A stretch of DNA of 64,000 nt from Cryptomeria japonica (lineage: Eukaryota; Streptophyta; Pinopsida; Cupressales; Cupressaceae): assembly GCF_030272615.1 (NCBI RefSeq), contig NC_081411.1:833702136-833766135 (forward strand). The letters run 5' to 3'. This document shows, piece by piece, positions 12,001 to 26,361 of this stretch. The position numbers and the translations under genes are program-made. The notes beneath the pieces were generated by a model, which had not been told where the DNA came from, did not search any database, and was given only the letters and a program-made list of their open reading frames with translations. How positions within the stretch are numbered: position 1 is the stretch's first letter; each line of letters begins with the position of its first letter.

Positions 12001-15000
12001 ATGTCAAGCTGTTTTGTGTGCCTCTAAAACAGGTTTCAAGCAATCAAAATTTGCTTTGGATGTGATTTCCAAACACATTAAACCTTGAACACCATGCACA
12101 ATAACAACTTTCAAAAGTCTCTTGGAAAAAATCTGAGTACTAAAATTTTAAATTACTACAAATAAAACTAGAAAACTCCTATACCATAATCTTAGCTGCA
12201 AAAAACATGCTGCTATGAGAAGTTAAAGCCTTGTCCCCAATTTGGGCATATTTTGTGAAAACATAGCATATGGGCACATATAGATTACTATTTCTCACAA
12301 TGATTGCTGCTAAAGAGTAAGGATGGTACCATCATGGAATGAATGGCTTTAGAAATGAGGAATCAAAGAGTTGCACTTGATTGAAGAAACATTTCCTATT
12401 AGGAAATGATACAAATGATGGTAGAACTGAAGGTTTGGAAAGGAACCTAAGGAGAAAAAGATATTTTATATTCATCTATCATGGTTGCCCAAAGAATCAC
12501 ACCCTAATGCCCAATACTCTTCCGTCATATCTAAAACGTGTCCATGCCTCAAAGAAACACAAGGGGCATCTCTAAATGTTAGAACTTAGAAGGCTTTAGA
12601 TGATGCTGTCTAGCATTTCTATACATCTCTCAAGGAAATCCCTTGGAAATTGAGAAACTTCTTATAGAAGGTTCTTAAATATATCATAAAAATTACATTG
12701 ATTATTTTGTCATGTCCCCTTTTTCCATAATACATGTTGTTGTGATGTCACCATCGTTAACCTAATAATAATAAACAACAAAACATTATGTGGTCAAGGG
12801 TCGCAGCCTTGAAACACCTCCAATTAGTTAGCAAATAACAATTTGTACATAATAGTGCAAGTAGGTAGTAGTATATTATATCAACAAAGGATTGTAGCAT
12901 GAAGGCATTATGGAAAATCGTCTTATTCCATAAGACTTCACAAGTTCCCATCAGGGATCCAAGTAAAACATACAGAACAAAATATAATAGTGGAGACAAG
13001 AGATTTGATAGGTTAAGTCCCATTCAAAGGATAAACCAACAAGCGCCTCATGATAATAGGGTTTGTTTCACAAATAAAGATATTTGCAGATATTGATGGT
13101 CAATATTGTCCTATGAAGAATTTCTTCCATGTTAAATAAAGAGACATTTTTATATGGTTGAGAACTGGCTATCTATGCGCTTGATCAGATTATAAATTCA
13201 ATATCGGTCTGCTGTTTCAATAATATTATCCGCCACATTCAATATTGGGAAATTGAAATTATAAGATGTGATTGATTAAAAGATAGGTGTAATATTGTGA
13301 GACAGAGTTATTCTATTCATAGCAGATAAGATTCATGTTTGCCGTCTAATGGTGCCAAATGTTAATGATGTGGCAATTCAGTCAGAATATTTGAATTTTA
13401 GTATATCTGACGTGAACCTTTATATCGGCAACCTATGTTGCAAGTCAAGGGTATGATTAAGGGATGGAAGAAAGAAAATAAAGGTTGTCTGCAGCGGGTG
13501 ATTTAATACGATTCATTAAGCCATGTATTTATTTGAATTCTGTTTTCACCAGGCTTAATCGTCTCTAAGGGAAAGAGGAGTTCGATTCATTGAAGGAAAA
13601 TATTAAAGTGCAATCAAAGCTGTCTGATTTCTTTGTGCAGAGAACCTGATTCAAATATGGAGCCGATTCAATAAAAGAAAGTATACGATTGCAGCCATCT
13701 AAGGAATTGTTTCTTGGTGGGGAGCATATCGGTTTATTACGATTCATCATTTTGTGGTTCTGAGTGTTTGTGTCGTGATTCTTTGGTATAAGATGCAACT
13801 ATAATCTAGGTGGAACAACCAAACTGGGTATATATACATCTCTGATTCTTTCCTGCAATCGCACATTTCTACTCATGGTTAAAAGAGTATTGATTGGGCC
13901 CTCTCTATAGAAGATCAATACCTATTGACTTGGCGACTTCCAACGCCAAGAACAAATCGTTGTATATCTTCAGTGGGAAGTTAATCCATCCCATGACTGG
14001 TGTAAACTATGAAAGGTCAGAGATTGTCATCATTCTGATTTAAGTTCCGAATTGTTCCTGAATATTTAATTTCCATTATATAGTGCATTATGGTTTTGTT
14101 GCAAAATATCGGATGAATTGGTTTAAGGTGTCATACAAATTGTTTATAAAAATTCCTTTGCAATTACATTGCAATTTTCTAGTAGAAATCAGTAAGGGTA
14201 TATTTCAGTGGTATCAAAGCCTAAAATCCTATCAGCCTGTGGGGGCAATTGATAAGAGAAACTGCATAAAGGTATCTTCAAAGAGAGAAGAAGAGTATTA
14301 GTATGGGTAATGAAGAGGAAGATGCTGCTAAAGTCTTCTTTAAGACATGAGAAGAGCTGCACATCACCATGTCTAAAATATTGAAGGAAGTGGGCCAATT
14401 GTTGAGAGGACTCAATCAGAAACAGAGTATTGATAAGCCTGCATGTGACAAGGGTGAAGGACAACCTGATCAAGCTAATGAGGTGGACTGTCTTCATGCT
14501 GAATACAATGCTTTGAGTGCAGCAATCTGTGATAACATGACCTTCACTGAATATTGTGGACTGAAAAAAAAGGAGGGCATAGGAGGAAGGGCTATTGTCT
14601 TACAGGCAAGCAAGATACAGAGACTAGTAGGGATGAGAAGAGTAAAGAGCAGAAGCTAGAAGAAAACTCAGAAGTTACCATTAAAGAAAATGCTGTCCCA
14701 GAGCTTGCCAAACCAGCATTGATTGATCGGCTATGTGCAGAAATTCAGTCATCTATGGCAGCCATAACACATGAGGATAATAGTGGTGTGAAGTCTTCTA
14801 TTGTTGACAGTCAAGATTTGAGGGATGAGCCTGTCAAGATGAGGAAGCAAGAAAAACATATAGATGTTTGTGAACTAGAAAAGAGGTATGATTAGAAAAA
14901 TTCCATTGGGATATCTAGTTTGCATCATGAGATTCATGAGTTTCCTCTTTTAGAGAGCCCATTGAAGGTTTGAATCGTAGATGAAGTTGGGATAGTTGCG

Positions 15001-18000
15001 CATAAACTTAGTGGACCAGCCACTAACGACATGTCTTTATGTGTAAATGAAGACATCCATAATGCAGATTTGCTTGTGACACCTACTTCTTTTGGGTATG
15101 CAGTTGTCCCAAAGTTAGGACTTCAGTCAAATAACATGGATACTTAGATGGTGGGTGGCTGTCCTACTTGGCTGGTTATAGCATCTTCAGAATCGTCATG
15201 GCTTACATCAGCTGGTTGAAGTGTGTGGTACCATGATTAAATTGTTGATAATCGGCATGAGATGGATACTAAATCATTACACGGTCTTGGAGACATCATT
15301 GACATCATCTTAGGCCTGATTTTCAGTTTGTATGATGCTGGCCTGATTTTTAACAATAGCGTTAGATGGACTGGTATGCTATTCTATGCACATATGAAGT
15401 GTACTTTTCACATCATTTCGATAATCTACCAGCTTAGATGGAGGAATGTTAGTGTATCCATAGCAAGAGACATCTATCTCTTTACATTCAACTTGGATGG
15501 TCGATGGAATTGGTATCCAAGCATTGGTCTATTGTATGCATTGTTACACATGGATCTTGATGAGTTGCTTCACAAATTATGGCATAGTTGTGTGTAAATC
15601 AGAGAAGCGCGGGGGAGATTGGGTAAGGCCAAGGAGTGTATTGACAAGTTTGTTGATGTCATTCAGACAATCTTTCAGCTTGCATCCAAGAGAGTTAAGG
15701 AGATAGTACTTGTATGCATAGATGACACACTCGCAGAGTACTCGGCGAGTTTCAAAAACTCGCCGAATTTTTCTGACTTTAACTCACAGAAAAAACTCGC
15801 CGAGTTTTTGCAAAAAACTCGCCGAGTAATCGAAATCTCGGCGAGTTTCTTTAAAAAACTCGGCTAGACTAAAAAAAGGGGCCCAAACATATTTTTTGTT
15901 TTTTTAGGTCAGTTTCATTCTCTTCATCAGAGTATACACATGAAATATAACATTTAAGTATTAGTGGCATTTCAATATGTCTTTTTCCTTTCTTATACTT
16001 TATGACACTCGACGCCTTTATAAAATAATTAAAGTATTTTTGGCCTCGCAGGGCGCTGCCCCTCGACCCCACCCTATATCGCGACAGGGAGCGCGCAAGG
16101 GGCGCTGCCCCTTGACCCCAACTTGGGGGCGCTGCCCCCAAACCCCCATCGAAAAATATAGGGGGAAACTGCGCTGATGGAAGTAGGGAAAATTTAACCT
16201 CAATGACCTTGTCTTTGTGCAATATAATCTTCGATTGCGCGTAAGGAGGGTAGAGGAAGTAGCAGGTGGTCCACTTGACTTGGATGATATAGATACTTAC
16301 AGTGATTGGACATCACAGGAGCAGCCTCCATTGTTTTCTGAGGATGATAACACTAACTTGGAGAGGCAAGCTATGGAGGAGGTGGGGGGTGGATTTGGTT
16401 TCATGCTGGATGACATTAAGGAGGAAGAGGATGAGGATGAGGAGTCATTGCCAATGCCACAAACAGGTGGTGACATAGCTTCATCCAGGATGGAGGATGA
16501 GCCAGCCATACCGAGCGAGGAGGCACAGTCACACCCACTACAGACTTCTAGGACTAGACACTCTAGCTTTACCTCTCCTCTAGTTTTACCTAGAGCTGGG
16601 AAGAGGAAGTTGTAATCGTAATTTGTAATGATGTATTTACTTTTGGTTTTACAAAAACTATTTACTATTTTGCTTCCAGCCATCAGCATTCCTCATGAGG
16701 ATGCGATTTTGTAGACACTTTGCATTTAAATATATCTAGGATCAGCTTGTTTCTTTTGTGTTATCATTTATTGACTCATTGGATGCATCTTCTCATTAAA
16801 TTTTGCAAAAAAAATGCATTTTTTATTAAAATTAAGCGTGTTTTTACGTTGCCGAGTTTTCGCCGAGTTTTTCCCGAGTTTTCCTCGAGTTTTTTTCCCA
16901 GGGGCTTGGCGAGTCGAGCCGAGTTGCAAGTAGTTCAACTATGCTTGTATGCATGGTGCAGCATAAAGCTTTAAGCAGGTATTTGTATCGGCCTCCATGA
17001 TTGGTTTGGGATCCTAGTGGTGCAGCAAAGAATTGCTTGAGGGCAAGTAATGTTTGGGCCGCGAGGACTATAATGTTCCCAAATTTCATAAAGTGGCTTA
17101 ATTTTCAAATGCAAGGGGCTGCAGTATTCTCCAAAATAGATTTGCAATCAGGCTATCATCAGTTGAGATTGAAAGAAGAGGATATACATAAGACAGCTTT
17201 TAGAACAAGATACGGGCACTATGAATTTACCATTTCACCATTTGGGCTCACCAATACCCCAGCAACATTCATGAATTTGATGAACAGTGTGTTTAAGGAT
17301 TGTTTGGATAAGTTTGTGTTAGTGTTTTTGGATGACATTCTAATTTACTCAAGAAATGAGGAGGAACACCTTTAGCATCTGCAAATAATTCTACAGTGGT
17401 TACGAGAACCCAAGCGGAGATCCGGCAAAGATAAAAGCCATAGTGGAATGGCCAATTCTGAGGAATATCACTACTCTTCAAAGAAAGGGAAAAAGATTTG
17501 AGTGCACGGAGAAATATCAGAAAGCTTTTAAATATCTGAAAGATAAGTTGACAACTACACCAATTTTGAAAGTGCCAAATCCTGAAGCTCATTTTGTGGT
17601 TGTTACGGATGCATCCGAAGAGGGGTTAGATGGGGCTCTTATGGAAAATGAGAAGGTAATTGCCTACGAGTCCAAAAAGTTGAAGAATTACAAACAAAAT
17701 TATGCACCCCATGATCTGGAATTGGCAGCCATTGTGCATGCTCTCCAAATGTGGCGAAATTACTTAATGGGAAAACCATTTGAGCTTACGTCATATCACC
17801 GGCTAAGCAGTGTGTAGACAGGGTAAGCAGAATGTAGACCGACTAAGCAGTGAGTACACCAGCACACAGGAGGTCAACCGGCTAAGCAGTGAACAGATCG
17901 GTACACAGGAGGATAATCGGCTAAGTAGATAATAGACCAGTATACATGAGGTAACCGGTTAGGTAGAATTTGATCAATACACCGGCATAATAGGAGTCTC

Positions 18001-21000
18001 AACTGACAGACTTGAAAACGTCCAGTTAACATCCAGTTGAACCGGCAGTCTTCCCTTTTCAACCGACGGACTTATCGGCATGAAAGACTGTCTTGACCGA
18101 TATTCCTGGAATGATTTCTGGAGAGTAATTTAAGGCACGGTAACAAAATTTTGAATCTGATGTTTTGGAGGGAAAGTTGGCGCCAGAACTCAAGGCTAAT
18201 ATATTCACATAATTCATTCTGATTATGTTGTTGTCAATGTAAAAAAGATCTGTGTGAAAGTAAACAGGGGGAGCAGAACAGAGTATAGCAAATACAGGAA
18301 TGAATCAGTGAAGCCGACACCGATCAGTTGAACAGAGCATGCAAAGCGGATCTATGAGACAGAGGTAGTGTCATCAGACAAATCATTCATCTTTGTTGCC
18401 TTCTAACAATTGCAGCATTGTAAATCCCTTAAAAAGTTGAACCTTAACCGGTTCTTTATGTAAAATCTCTTAACAGAGTCACTTCAAATATGAAGTTGTA
18501 AAATCCTCTAGCAAGAGTGCCCTGTTAAGAGCTTACAATATGTTCTTTCTGAGAACACCCTATTAGAAGTGGCATTTTGGTGCATTTTGTATGACCGGTG
18601 AATGAAACGGTTGTCATTGTTGGCAACATCATCTTCTAAGTCTTCATAGTCCATCGGTAAAGAAGTATAGGATAACCGGTAAAGAACAAGAGTTCTTGTT
18701 CCCATTGGCAGTGAGTTAACCGACTAAGTAGAGTATAGACCAGCTAAGCAGTGTGTAGACAGGGCAAGCAGAGTGTAGACCGACTAAGCAATGAATAGAG
18801 GTCAATCGGCTAAGCAGTGAACAAATCCGTACACAAGAGGATAATCGGCTAAGTAGATAATAGACTGGTATACGGGAGGTAACCGGTTAGGCAGAATTTG
18901 ATCAGTACACCAGCATAATAGGAGTCTCAACCGACAAACTTGGAAACGTCCAGTTAACATCCAGTTGAACCGGCAATTTTCCCTTTTCAACCGGCGGACT
19001 TATCGGCATGAACGACTGTCTTGACCGATATTCCTGGAATGATTTCTGGAGAGAAATTTAAGGCGCAGTAACAGAATTTTGAATCTGATGTTTTGGAGGG
19101 AAAGTTGGCGCCAAAACTCGAGGCTAATATATTCACATAATTCATTCTAATTATGTTGTTGTCAATGTGAAAAAGATCTGTGTGAAAGTAAACAGGGAGA
19201 GCAGAACAGAGTATAGCAAATACAAGTATGAATCGGTGAAGCCGACACCGATCAGTTGAACAGAGCATGCAAAGTGGATCTATGAGACAAAGTTAGTGTC
19301 ATTAGACAGATCATTCATCTTTGTTGCCTTCTAACAATTGCAGCATTGTAAATCCCTTAACAGGGTGAACCTTAACCGGTTCTTTATGTATAATCTCTTA
19401 ACAGAGTCACTTCAAATATGAAGTTGTAAAATCCTCTAGCAAGGTGAACTTTAACAAGTTCTAAGGTATTCTTAACCAGATACCAGTCACTTCTAACAGG
19501 TTTATGTTCTCAGAAAGAACAGATTGTAAGCTCTTAACAGGGCACTCTTTTTCACTGCAGTAAGAGAGAATGTGGAGTATCCCCACCGTGGTTTTCTCCC
19601 TCTAACTGAGGGTTTCCACGTATAATTACCTGTATTATGTGATATTTATGTGTGCATGCAAATCTCTTTTCTATGATGTTATTTGCTTTCATGATTTACA
19701 CAATGTTTAAGACAATGCAAAGGATAGTTGTCAACCGGTCAGTTTGATTGGTTGAATTATAAGTAAATTGCTTTGACTGATTCACCCCCCCCCCCCTCCC
19801 CGCCCCCTCTCAGTCACCGGTTAAATACTAACAATTGGTATCAGAGCTCTGGTCCTTTGAAGTAAACCTTGACAGCTTGAGGAAAAAGATCATGGAAGAA
19901 TACCGATATCAGAAGCAGATTGATGAAGCAAATGAAATTATTGCTCAGCTGAAAGAGAGACTGAGAAAATCTCTTGCTAAAAGAAAGGAACTAGCTCTAC
20001 AATTAAATGAGAGTCAGGATATCATAGATCAACTCTCTGAACAGAGTGGATTGGAAGAAGCAGTCTCAGAACTGATGGAAAAGAACAAGAAGTTGACCGA
20101 AGAAATCACCAATCTAAAAAGAGAGCATGAAAGTCAGGCCCTGAGAATGACTGAAATGCTAGAAGCTAGCAAGATAGCAAATGAAAGAAAAAGAGATGCA
20201 GAAGAAGCTTTGTCAAAAGCTGAAAGAGCCAAAAGGCTTGTTGAAGAAGCTCTAAGAGAAAATGATGCAATCATCATTGAAAAAGATGAAGAAATTCAGA
20301 TTCTCACTCAAGAGAATGAATACATACATGAGCATCTGCATAACAGAGCAGAGGAAAAGGAGAAGATGATGAAAGAGATTGAACAGCTTACAAATGAGTT
20401 GAAAGCTGCTAATGAGAGAAATGAAAAATTGGGGAAATTTAATGAAAGCTCTGAGAAGATAGATGAACAATTGAAAGCTCTGAGAAGAACAAAGGAAACA
20501 ACGGTCTTGGTTACTCCGGTACAGGTCCTATGGAAACTGGAGAATCATCTAAATCCAAAAAGATGAAGGATGATAAAAGGAACCATTTAGGAGTGAAAGG
20601 TATGAAGTTTTCTAAATCTTCTTGTAATCGTTGTGGTAAACCAAGTCATAAGTCTGATGTCTGTAGAAATAAACTGGTTAGTCAAAGGAAGACTTTCACC
20701 TTTGATGGTTACTGCCATAATTCTCACAAGTATGGTCACACTACTTTTGAGTGTAGATCTCAATCTAGCAGCATGTCAAATAGAAGAAGATTTAATGGAT
20801 ATTGCTTTACATGCAATAAATATGGACACAACTCTGAAGAATGCATGTTCAAGTCATATGTATCAAGATCACCATTCAAACTGGTTAGCCCTAATAAAAG
20901 GAGTAATCAGTTCAATGCCACATGTTCCACTTGTGGTAATTTTGGTCATGTTGCAGCAAATTGCAGAATGAGAATGGGTCAGAGAATTAATGTAGGACCA

Positions 21001-24000
21001 TGGAGGACAATTGGTATGGCATGTTTCAAATGCCATAAGATCAGTCACTTAGCCAGAGAATGTAGGAACCGATCTGAAGACAAGAACCAGTTTGGCAAGA
21101 AGAAAGGGCACATATCGTAAGATCATTATTGAATCCCCTCGACCGATATGAGGTTATGTCTATCTGCATAGTTGAGATGCATAAAAGTTAGTCTAAAGTT
21201 CTTGTTTGATAAATGTCTTGCAGGTTAGTTGTTTGTGTATCGGTATCGGTAACAAGCAACCGGTAAAAGGTAAATCGGTGTACCTTAAGTTGTAAGTTTC
21301 AAAACTAGCCGTTGTATCATAACACCGATAAATCTCAACGGATAAATAAGGAAATGCCAATACATTTCACTTACCCTGATTTCTTGTGAACTTTCTCGAG
21401 CTCTTGTGCGACCAAAGGTGATTGGAATCTTGCTAGTGATATTTGTGCGAAGAGTTCAAGCAGAGTGATAGTGGTGTTTGGTATTTCTGAGGAGAAGGTA
21501 TTCAAACCCCGTTTGAGAAAAAATTGTTTGAAGGTCATCATGGCAGCGCCTATATCGACTCCTGTGTTGGTTGAAGCTATTAAAGAACCTCAACCCGAGT
21601 TCAAGCTGCATCCAATGAAAGTTGGTGAGATCGACATGACCGGTGCCTTATCATCTATGCCCTCCGCTGTATTATTGATTGAAGATATTCGCTCCTACAT
21701 CCATTGCAAGCTTGAAGAACTTGGAGACAAATTCATTCGAAATAAATTTAAAGGGTTTTGTGTTAATGATCAGTTGAAGGCAAAATATTTACCTTTGAAG
21801 ACCAAGGGTTTGTCAAATGTTGTTGGTTTTCCCGATCAGTTTCATGTCGATTGGGTTAGGTATGTATTAAGCAGAGTACATGATCAATTCTTGTGGCTGG
21901 AAGCTCAAGCACCGATCAAGATCACAAAGGATGTGATTCAAAGAGTGACAGGGTTTAGCGCAATCGGTGAAGCACTAACCCTAAGAACAATTTCATCAAC
22001 TGAAGTCACTCGGTTAACCAAATCCCGGTGTGACAGTAGAGCAATGACAATCGCTCATATTGAGGATGCTGAAGTAAGATTTGCTTCTATAGTGCTGGGT
22101 TATAGGGTTTATCAATCAAGCCAGATGAATAGTGTGCCGAGCGGTGCTAACATGTTGCCTATCGAATCATCAAGGAGGATGCAACATATGATATTTGTGA
22201 GATGATCAGAAGCCAATTTCTGGTAAACAGGGAGAGAATCAAGAAGGACAAGAAGCAATCTTTCAAATATGGCTCACTACTGGTATGTATATTTTTCTAT
22301 GTGCAAAACTTCTTTCCTGGTAAGGGTAATATAGTATGGTCTGAAGAAAAACCTATCATGGTTCAGATAGGTGAACTGATTAGGGATTTAGGAGATAGGT
22401 TTGGAGAAACAATGTGGGGATATTTTAAGGAATTTCAAACCAGGATGCGCAAAAGGGAAAGAATACCAACTGGTATAGTGCAGAAGTACAAAGACAACAT
22501 TTGCTTTCTTGTAGACACAGATTGTTGCATCATTCAAGCGGTTCAACCTAGAACCTTTTGGATTCCACCTATGGGTTATGAGGTTGCAGCAGACATTGTT
22601 AAAATTCATGCAAACATGCTACTGTCCAAACCGGTAGACCAGAAGGCAAAGAGATTTGGAACTTGTGAGGAGGCAAGATCCAAAATAAAACAGGAACTTA
22701 AGGAGCCAGTCATTCAAAGGAAAGTAAGAAATATGATTGATACCCTAGACAAAAAATATGGAGGCGAAGCATCTGGTGCCACAACTTCCACTGGTACTAG
22801 TGAACAAACAGGGGCCAAATCAACCAAAGTTAAAGAACAAATAGGAGAAAAGAAGAAATTGTCAAAGGCAAAACCCAAGGGTACTGCAACTAGCAAGTCG
22901 GCATCATACACAAGAACAGGAAACAGATACTCCTGCATCTTCACCTGGTAAAGATAGACCGGTAGGAGTAACATATGCTAGGAAGAAAAAGCATGAAGCG
23001 ACAGTTGACACAAAGGCTAATAAGAAGCCAAAGAAAGATGAAAAGAAGGGTGATAACACTAGCACCCAATCTGATGTGGAAATAAAATAAGTCAGAAGTA
23101 GTAGAAATGTACTTCCAACTATAGATGAATTGGTCCATGGGATCAAAGAGTTTGGAGGTCTATCTAGTGTTGGGAGAAAATATCCCCTCTGCAATGAAGA
23201 CAAAAGAAAAATTGAAGACGCACTTATGTGAAACATGCATAAGTTCTGCAGAACTCTCAGTGAACTATATGGAATAGTTCCATCAGACTTGCAAGATCAA
23301 ATTGAAGGGACATGGAAAACAGCTTTAGCTATTGAGAAAGAGCACGGGATAAAAGCACTCATGGAAGTGCAACATGAGCTTGATTATAATCAAGCATCTA
23401 TACTGGCAGAAGCATGTATTCAGCACTTTAAAATAAGGAACAGGGCAGGGAGAGTGGGCATAGGAGATGTCCAAGGTGTGCATGATGAGAGTGTTGCCTT
23501 GTGGAAGAAAATCTTGAGCCAGCAAAAGGAAGCTAAAGAAGAAATAACAAAGGGAACAAAACAGGACCAAGGTGCAGCTGCCCTTGACAAAGGGAAAGGT
23601 AAAGACAAAGACTCTATTGAAGATTTTGATGTTTTCTCAGTTGATGATATCATCGGTAATGTTGTGTCAAATATTCCTAATATGACTAAGGATGTAGAGC
23701 AACCGGTTGAACACAAATCAACCGTTGAAACTATTGATATTGGTGTTTCACCGGAAAAGGGAACCGCTCAATCCAAGCATCCCAATGTAGATGAATTTAT
23801 AGTTGAAGATATACCTTATGAAGATACACCTCACAGAACTTCAATATCAATAAATCCCACTGACACTGAATCCATTTTATCAAGGAAAAAGGAAACAGAG
23901 GAGGAGGAAAAACAGAAGGAAATTGAAAAGAAGCAAGAAGAGATGATAGAAACAGAGGAGACTAAGAAAACAGTAGAGGACACTCCTCCGGTAAAGAGGA

Positions 24001-26298
24001 AGTTAGATTTAGAAAAGGAGAGTGAAAATGAAAAGAATAAAGTTACATCACACCGCAGCCAGCTCTGAGGTTAAGGATGAAGAAAAGAATGAAGAAACAG
24101 AGGAGGAAGAAAAGGAAGACTCTATAATCGACATCAAGAAGATGACCCCCAAGCAATTGATGAAAGTCTTAGAAAAACTGAAAATTCAAGCTGAAAAGGC
24201 TAAATTGAGAGCAAAGAAACAGAAGGCAAGAATTCTCAATTCTGCCAAGACAATTCTATCTTTACCGATGGACTATGAAGACTTAGAAGATGATGTTGCC
24301 AACAATGACAACCATTTCATTCACCGGTCATACAAAATGCACCAAAATGCCAACAATATCACCAAGGACTGAAATACATATTCACCCAGCCTAATTTGAA
24401 TGCTCACCAAAGAAGATGGTTAGAGTTAATCTCAAATTATGATTTTGAAATCAGTTTATATCAAGGGCAAGGAGAATAAAGTGGCAAATGCCTTGAGTCG
24501 TTGAAGACATTTATCTTCCATGATAACTATTAACACAGCTTTTAGAGCTCGAGTATTGCAAAATCTTGAAGGAGATGATTATTACAATCAAGTTCGAGAG
24601 GCCCTACAAGTCAATCCTCAAGATTCCAAGTATTAAGGGTTCAACATTGAGTTAGATGGACTTCTGAGATACAAAGGAAGAATGTATGTTACGGACTCTT
24701 CAAAATTAAGGAAGTTAGTTTGGAAAGAGGTACACTCGACACCATATTTCGAACATCCAGGTGTGCTAAAATGTTGGTAGATATTAAACCTCTATACTTC
24801 TGGAAAGGAATGAAGAGGGATGCTATAAGATTTGTGGCAGGTTGTTTCGAATGTCAAAGGGTAAAAACAGAACACCAGCATCCGGCAGGGCTATTGCAAC
24901 CACACGCCAATACAAATTGGAAGTGGCAGATCATCAACATGGATTTTGTTCAGTGTTTACCCATGATAAGAAATGGACATAATGCAATTTTAATAGTAGT
25001 AGATAGACTTACCAAAGTAGCCGATTTTATACCAGGAAATTTGACTGATGGGGCACTTGTATTTGCTCGGAAGTTTGTTCAAGAGATTTTTTGTTTACAT
25101 GGGGTACCAAAGAAGATCATATCTGGTAGGGATGCCAGGATGACAAGACAAATAGAAAGAGTGAACCAAGTTTTGGAGGAACAGTTAAGAATGTACTGTA
25201 TGGACCAGCAATACAAATGGGAAGATTATCTTCCTCTAGTGGAATTTTCTTATAATAATTCATATCAATCAGCCATTAAGATGGCGCCCTTCGGAGCACT
25301 ATACAGAAGGAGGTGTAGAACTCCTATCAACTGGGACAAGCTAGATGATAGGATAACCCTTCGTCCCAAGATGCTCATTGAAATGGAGGAACAAGTTAAG
25401 CTAATCAGGGAAAAGTTAGCAGAAGCTAATGATCGATAGAAAAGCTATGTAGATGCAAAGCGATTTCCTAGACAATTTGTGGTGAGAGAGAAAGTTCTCC
25501 TAAGGGTTAAACCACAGAAGAGTTCTATTAAATTTGGAAAAGCCTCCAAGCTAGCCCCAAGATATGTGGGACCCTTTGAAGAATTGCTCTACCTCCATGT
25601 AATGTCCCCTACTAGGTTTAAACATGTTTTAACCATAATCAATCTATTTCAATATACTTATGACTCAAACTAAATATATTAGGAGACATTTCCCCTTAAC
25701 ATGAATCCAATCAGTAATATTCCATTGTTCAATCAATTAACTATTAATAAATAAATTGTTCATCTATCATACATCCATAATTCTTATGAGCTCTTTCTAA
25801 TTTACAATCTAATATCGTTATTTGTCTAATTAAAACATTATGCATATATATATATATATATAACCTTATTAATATTGCAATATATAGATATATATATATA
25901 TATATCTAATCCTTATTCTGATTTGAATATATACACATAAATTAATTAATTAAATAACATAACCAATTATGAATCTATTTGCTAATTACCTTTTAGATAC
26001 TTTATTGATACTACCACTGCTTTAAACATTGGTTATTACTATATTTAGGTGCTGGTAAAAAGGAAGCCAGATCTGACACATAGCACATCTGGTCTGCCAC
26101 TGTTATGGAATTAAGTATTACTGTTATAGAATATTACAGTCTTCGTTAATATTGTTATTAAATTCTATATACAAACATTATCGAGCTACATATATGAAGC
26201 TTACCTATTAAACACATCTCCTATGCATACCACCCGAAACAAGGATGTTACTGCCTGTAACTTAATAACAGTTCTGACCTGATCTGATTTGATAGATG

Positions 26299-26361
<63 letters not shown>

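Larger units (their letters stand above)
15717..16943 (+). mobile_element. Non-autonomous hAT transposon, 1227 bp, with 8-bp target duplication
   Basis: Flanked by perfect 8-bp repeats CTTGTATG (15709-15716 and 16944-16951), the duplication length of the hAT superfamily. The ends are imperfect inverted repeats: left CATAGATGACACACTCGC, right in reverse complement CATAGTTGAACTACTTGC. The left subterminal region (15727-15867) has repeated palindromes ACTCGGCGAGT and the right (16850-16920) repeated CCGAGTTTT motifs. Inside are the GC-rich hairpin sequence and a transposase C-terminal tail, with no catalytic domain. It interrupts older retroelement-like sequence. Confidence 0.88.
17801..24355 (+). 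mobile_element. Element gamma: pol-less LTR retrotransposon derivative inserted in gypsy RNase H
   Basis: The 6555-bp insertion is flanked by an 8-bp direct repeat ATATCACC (17793-17800 and 24356-24363), and the gypsy reading [13 protein letters not shown] resumes right after it. It holds two LTR-like copies in tandem, an inverted segment between them, a primer binding site at 19836, a gag with zinc knuckles and a long unknown ORF, but no protease, RT, RNase H or integrase. No 3' LTR is present at its right end, so this is a rearranged or truncated copy. The 8-bp repeat is longer than the usual 5 bp of LTR elements; part of it may be chance. Confidence 0.72.
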
